7,654 nucleotides of DNA from an uncultured Alphaproteobacteria bacterium (GTDB lineage: Bacteria > Pseudomonadota > Alphaproteobacteria > Puniceispirillales > UBA1172), in NCBI GenBank assembly GCA_937952245.1, contig CALFYS010000070.1:1-7654 (forward strand). Reading direction: 5' to 3'. Within the stretch, counting starts at the first letter, position 1; the number at the start of each line of letters is the position of its first letter. Position numbers and translations under genes: made by a program. This document shows, piece after piece, positions 6,024-7,654 of the stretch. The notes below the pieces were generated by a model, which worked only from the letters and a program-made list of their open reading frames with translations, was not told the DNA's origin and searched no databases.

Positions 6024-7654
6024 ATGAACGGCGGCGAAATTATTGTAAAAAGCATGGAAATACAAGGCGTTGATCGGCTCTTTTGTGTGCCTGGTGAAAG
6101 TTTCTTGCCCGTCCTAGACGCGCTTCAGACATCATCGATTGAAACCGTGCTTGCCCGTCAAGAAGGCGGTGCCGCCATGATGGCAGAGGCCGATGGCAAA
6201 TTAACGGGCCGCCCGGGAATTGTGCTTGTCACCCGCGGGCCCGGGGCGACCAACGCTTCGGCGGGGATTCATATCGCCCAGCAGGATTCAACGCCGGTGA
6301 TTATGCTGGTGGGGCAAGTGGCACGGGATATGCGGGGGCGCGATGCTTTCCAAGAAGTCGATTTTGTTCAGATGTTTGGCGGGATGGCGAAACACGTGGA
6401 AGAAATCAATGACGTGAACCGGATGGCCGGTGCCATGGCTGATGCGTTTCGGATTGCCATGGAAGGCCGGCCGGGGCCTGTTATCCTCAGCTTGCCTGAA
6501 GATATGCTTTATGATGAACCGGATGGTGATGGAGCCAATGAACTGCCGCCGCGGGTTGAGGTGACGCGCCCTCACCCCAAGGCTGATGATATTGAGGCGT
6601 TAAAGACCCTGCTGGATAAGGCGGAACGGCCGATGGTGATCGCTGGTGGCCCGCTCTGGGATCAAGAAGCGGTGATGCAATTGGAACGCTTTGCCGCTTG
6701 TTATAACCTGCCGGTGGCGTGTTCATTCCGCCGCCAGCGTTTGATGAGAAGCACATCGCCCTATTACGCCGGTGATTTGGGATTGGGGTGTAACCCGAAA
6801 TTGCTTGAGCGGATTAAATCATCGGATGCCTTGATATTATTAGGGGGGCGGTTGTCGGAGATTCCGTCACAATCCTACCAATTGCTTGAAATTCCAAAAC
6901 CGCAACTGCCGCTGATCCATATTCATAGCGACCCTGAAGAATTGGGCAAAGTCTATCAGCCGGATTTGGCGATTTGCAGCGCGCCGCTGGCGTTCTTAAA
7001 CCAGATGCTGGAAGGCCAAGACGCGCCAGATACAAACCTGCCCCTGCCGGAACATGAAGCCTACCGCCAATGGACAGAGACAATGCCAACCCCGCCGGGG
7101 GATGTGAATATGGCTGAGATTATGCGGCATCTGCGGGAAACCCTGCCCGATGATGCCATCATGACCAATGGCGCGGGCAATTACGCCACTTGGCTGCATC
7201 GCTATTATCATTTCCGCCATCACCAAAGCCAATTGGCGCCCACCTCAGGGTCAATGGGATACGGCATCCCCGCGGCGGTGGCGGCAAAAGCGCGCTTTCC
7301 GGAACGACCCGTGCTGGCTTTTGCGGGGGATGGCTGTTTTCAAATGACCATGCAGGAACTGGCCACGGCTCGGCAAATTGGCGCGAATATCATCGTGATT
7401 GTTGTTGATAACGGGATGTATGGCACCATCCGTATGCATCAGGAGATTAATTTCCCGGGTCGGGTGCGGCATACGGATTTGATTAACCCCGATTTCTGCA
7501 CCCTTGGCAAAGGCATGGGATTCCATACCGAAAAAGTAAATAAAACAATGGAATTTGATGAGGCTTTCAACAATTGCATGAAGTCAGGAAAGCCCGGGTT
7601 GATCCACATCACCATTGATCCAGAAGCCATCAGCCCTGTCAAAACCTTATCTGA
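6024..7654 (+). CDS. Thiamine-diphosphate-dependent enzyme, acetolactate-synthase-like large subunit (3' end outside window)
   Basis: The frame is open from ATG 6024 to the window end (543 codons), so only the last residues are missing. The three-domain layout of the POX/AHAS superfamily is present. The N-terminal pyrimidine domain has catalytic Glu47 in RQEGGA, TRGPGATNASAG (70-81) and DAFQEVDF (107-114). The middle domain includes LILLGGRLSEIPS (270-282) and HIHSDPEE (299-306). The C-terminal diphosphate domain has GDG (435-437) and DN (462-463), which should hold the Mg and diphosphate. At 467-473 the segment reads GTIRMHQ, where classical AHAS has GMVRQWQ, so the Trp linked to 2-ketobutyrate preference is replaced by His472. 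A branched-chain AHAS role is therefore doubtful; decarboxylation or carboligation of another 2-oxo acid is more cautious. An in-frame TGA at 6006-6008 and AAAGGA at 6011-6016 fix the start. It lies 50 bp after thiQ with no terminator between, so co-transcription is possible. Confidence 0.93.
   Translation, partial: MNGGEIIVKSMEIQGVDRLFCVPGESFLPVLDALQTSSIETVLARQEGGAAMMAEADGKLTGRPGIVLVTRGPGATNASAGIHIAQQDSTPVIMLVGQVARDMRGRDAFQEVDFVQMFGGMAKHVEEINDVNRMAGAMADAFRIAMEGRPGPVILSLPEDMLYDEPDGDGANELPPRVEVTRPHPKADDIEALKTLLDKAERPMVIAGGPLWDQEAVMQLERFAACYNLPVACSFRRQRLMRSTSPYYAGDLGLGCNPKLLERIKSSDALILLGGRLSEIPSQSYQLLEIPKPQLPLIHIHSDPEELGKVYQPDLAICSAPLAFLNQMLEGQDAPDTNLPLPEHEAYRQWTETMPTPPGDVNMAEIMRHLRETLPDDAIMTNGAGNYATWLHRYYHFRHHQSQLAPTSGSMGYGIPAAVAAKARFPERPVLAFAGDGCFQMTMQELATARQIGANIIVIVVDNGMYGTIRMHQEINFPGRVRHTDLINPDFCTLGKGMGFHTEKVNKTMEFDEAFNNCMKSGKPGLIHITIDPEAISPVKTLS

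Noticed and set aside
1..7654. CRISPR arrays, insertion sequences, tRNA or rRNA genes
   Set aside because: No regularly spaced repeats, transposase-like frames, terminal inverted repeats or tRNA/rRNA-like sequence were seen on either strand.

Overview
The window most resembles a piece of an alphaproteobacterial chromosome, possibly from a marine lineage. The reasons are a proteobacterial ThiB-ThiP-ThiQ importer behind a Gram-negative-style TPP riboswitch, moderate GC, and acidic Ser/Thr/Asp/Asn-rich secreted proteins. A SAR116-like source is only a guess; no rRNA or other marker gene is present.

Layout, all genes on the + strand. (1) Positions 1-115: an AT-rich leader with a good sigma70-type promoter and several palindromes. 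(2) Positions 116-2344: two genes 15 bp apart encoding exported proteins of unknown function. The first (624 aa) is acidic, with 16 cysteines, repeated Cys-pair/helix/acidic-loop modules that look like degenerate EF-hands, and a C-terminal region whose cysteine layout suggests a C-type-lectin-like fold. The second (112 aa) looks like a single small beta-sandwich with one cysteine near each end. A strong intrinsic terminator (2394-2425) closes the unit. (3) Positions 2426-2646: a promoter whose predicted start falls on the first base of P1 of a well-conserved TPP riboswitch, then about 100 nt of expression platform with two hairpins. (4) Positions 2647-5973: thiB, thiP and thiQ, tightly packed, encoding an ABC importer for thiamine and its phosphates. 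(5) From 6024 past the right edge: a thiamine-diphosphate-dependent enzyme of the acetolactate-synthase-like superfamily, 543 codons seen and cut by the window end.

How it fits together: when intracellular TPP is low the riboswitch should allow expression of the importer. ThiB captures thiamine in the periplasm, ThiP forms the channel and ThiQ hydrolyses ATP. The downstream ThDP enzyme uses the imported cofactor and may be co-transcribed. The secreted pair is a separate transcription unit of clearly different base composition, and is the least explained and most interesting part of the window.
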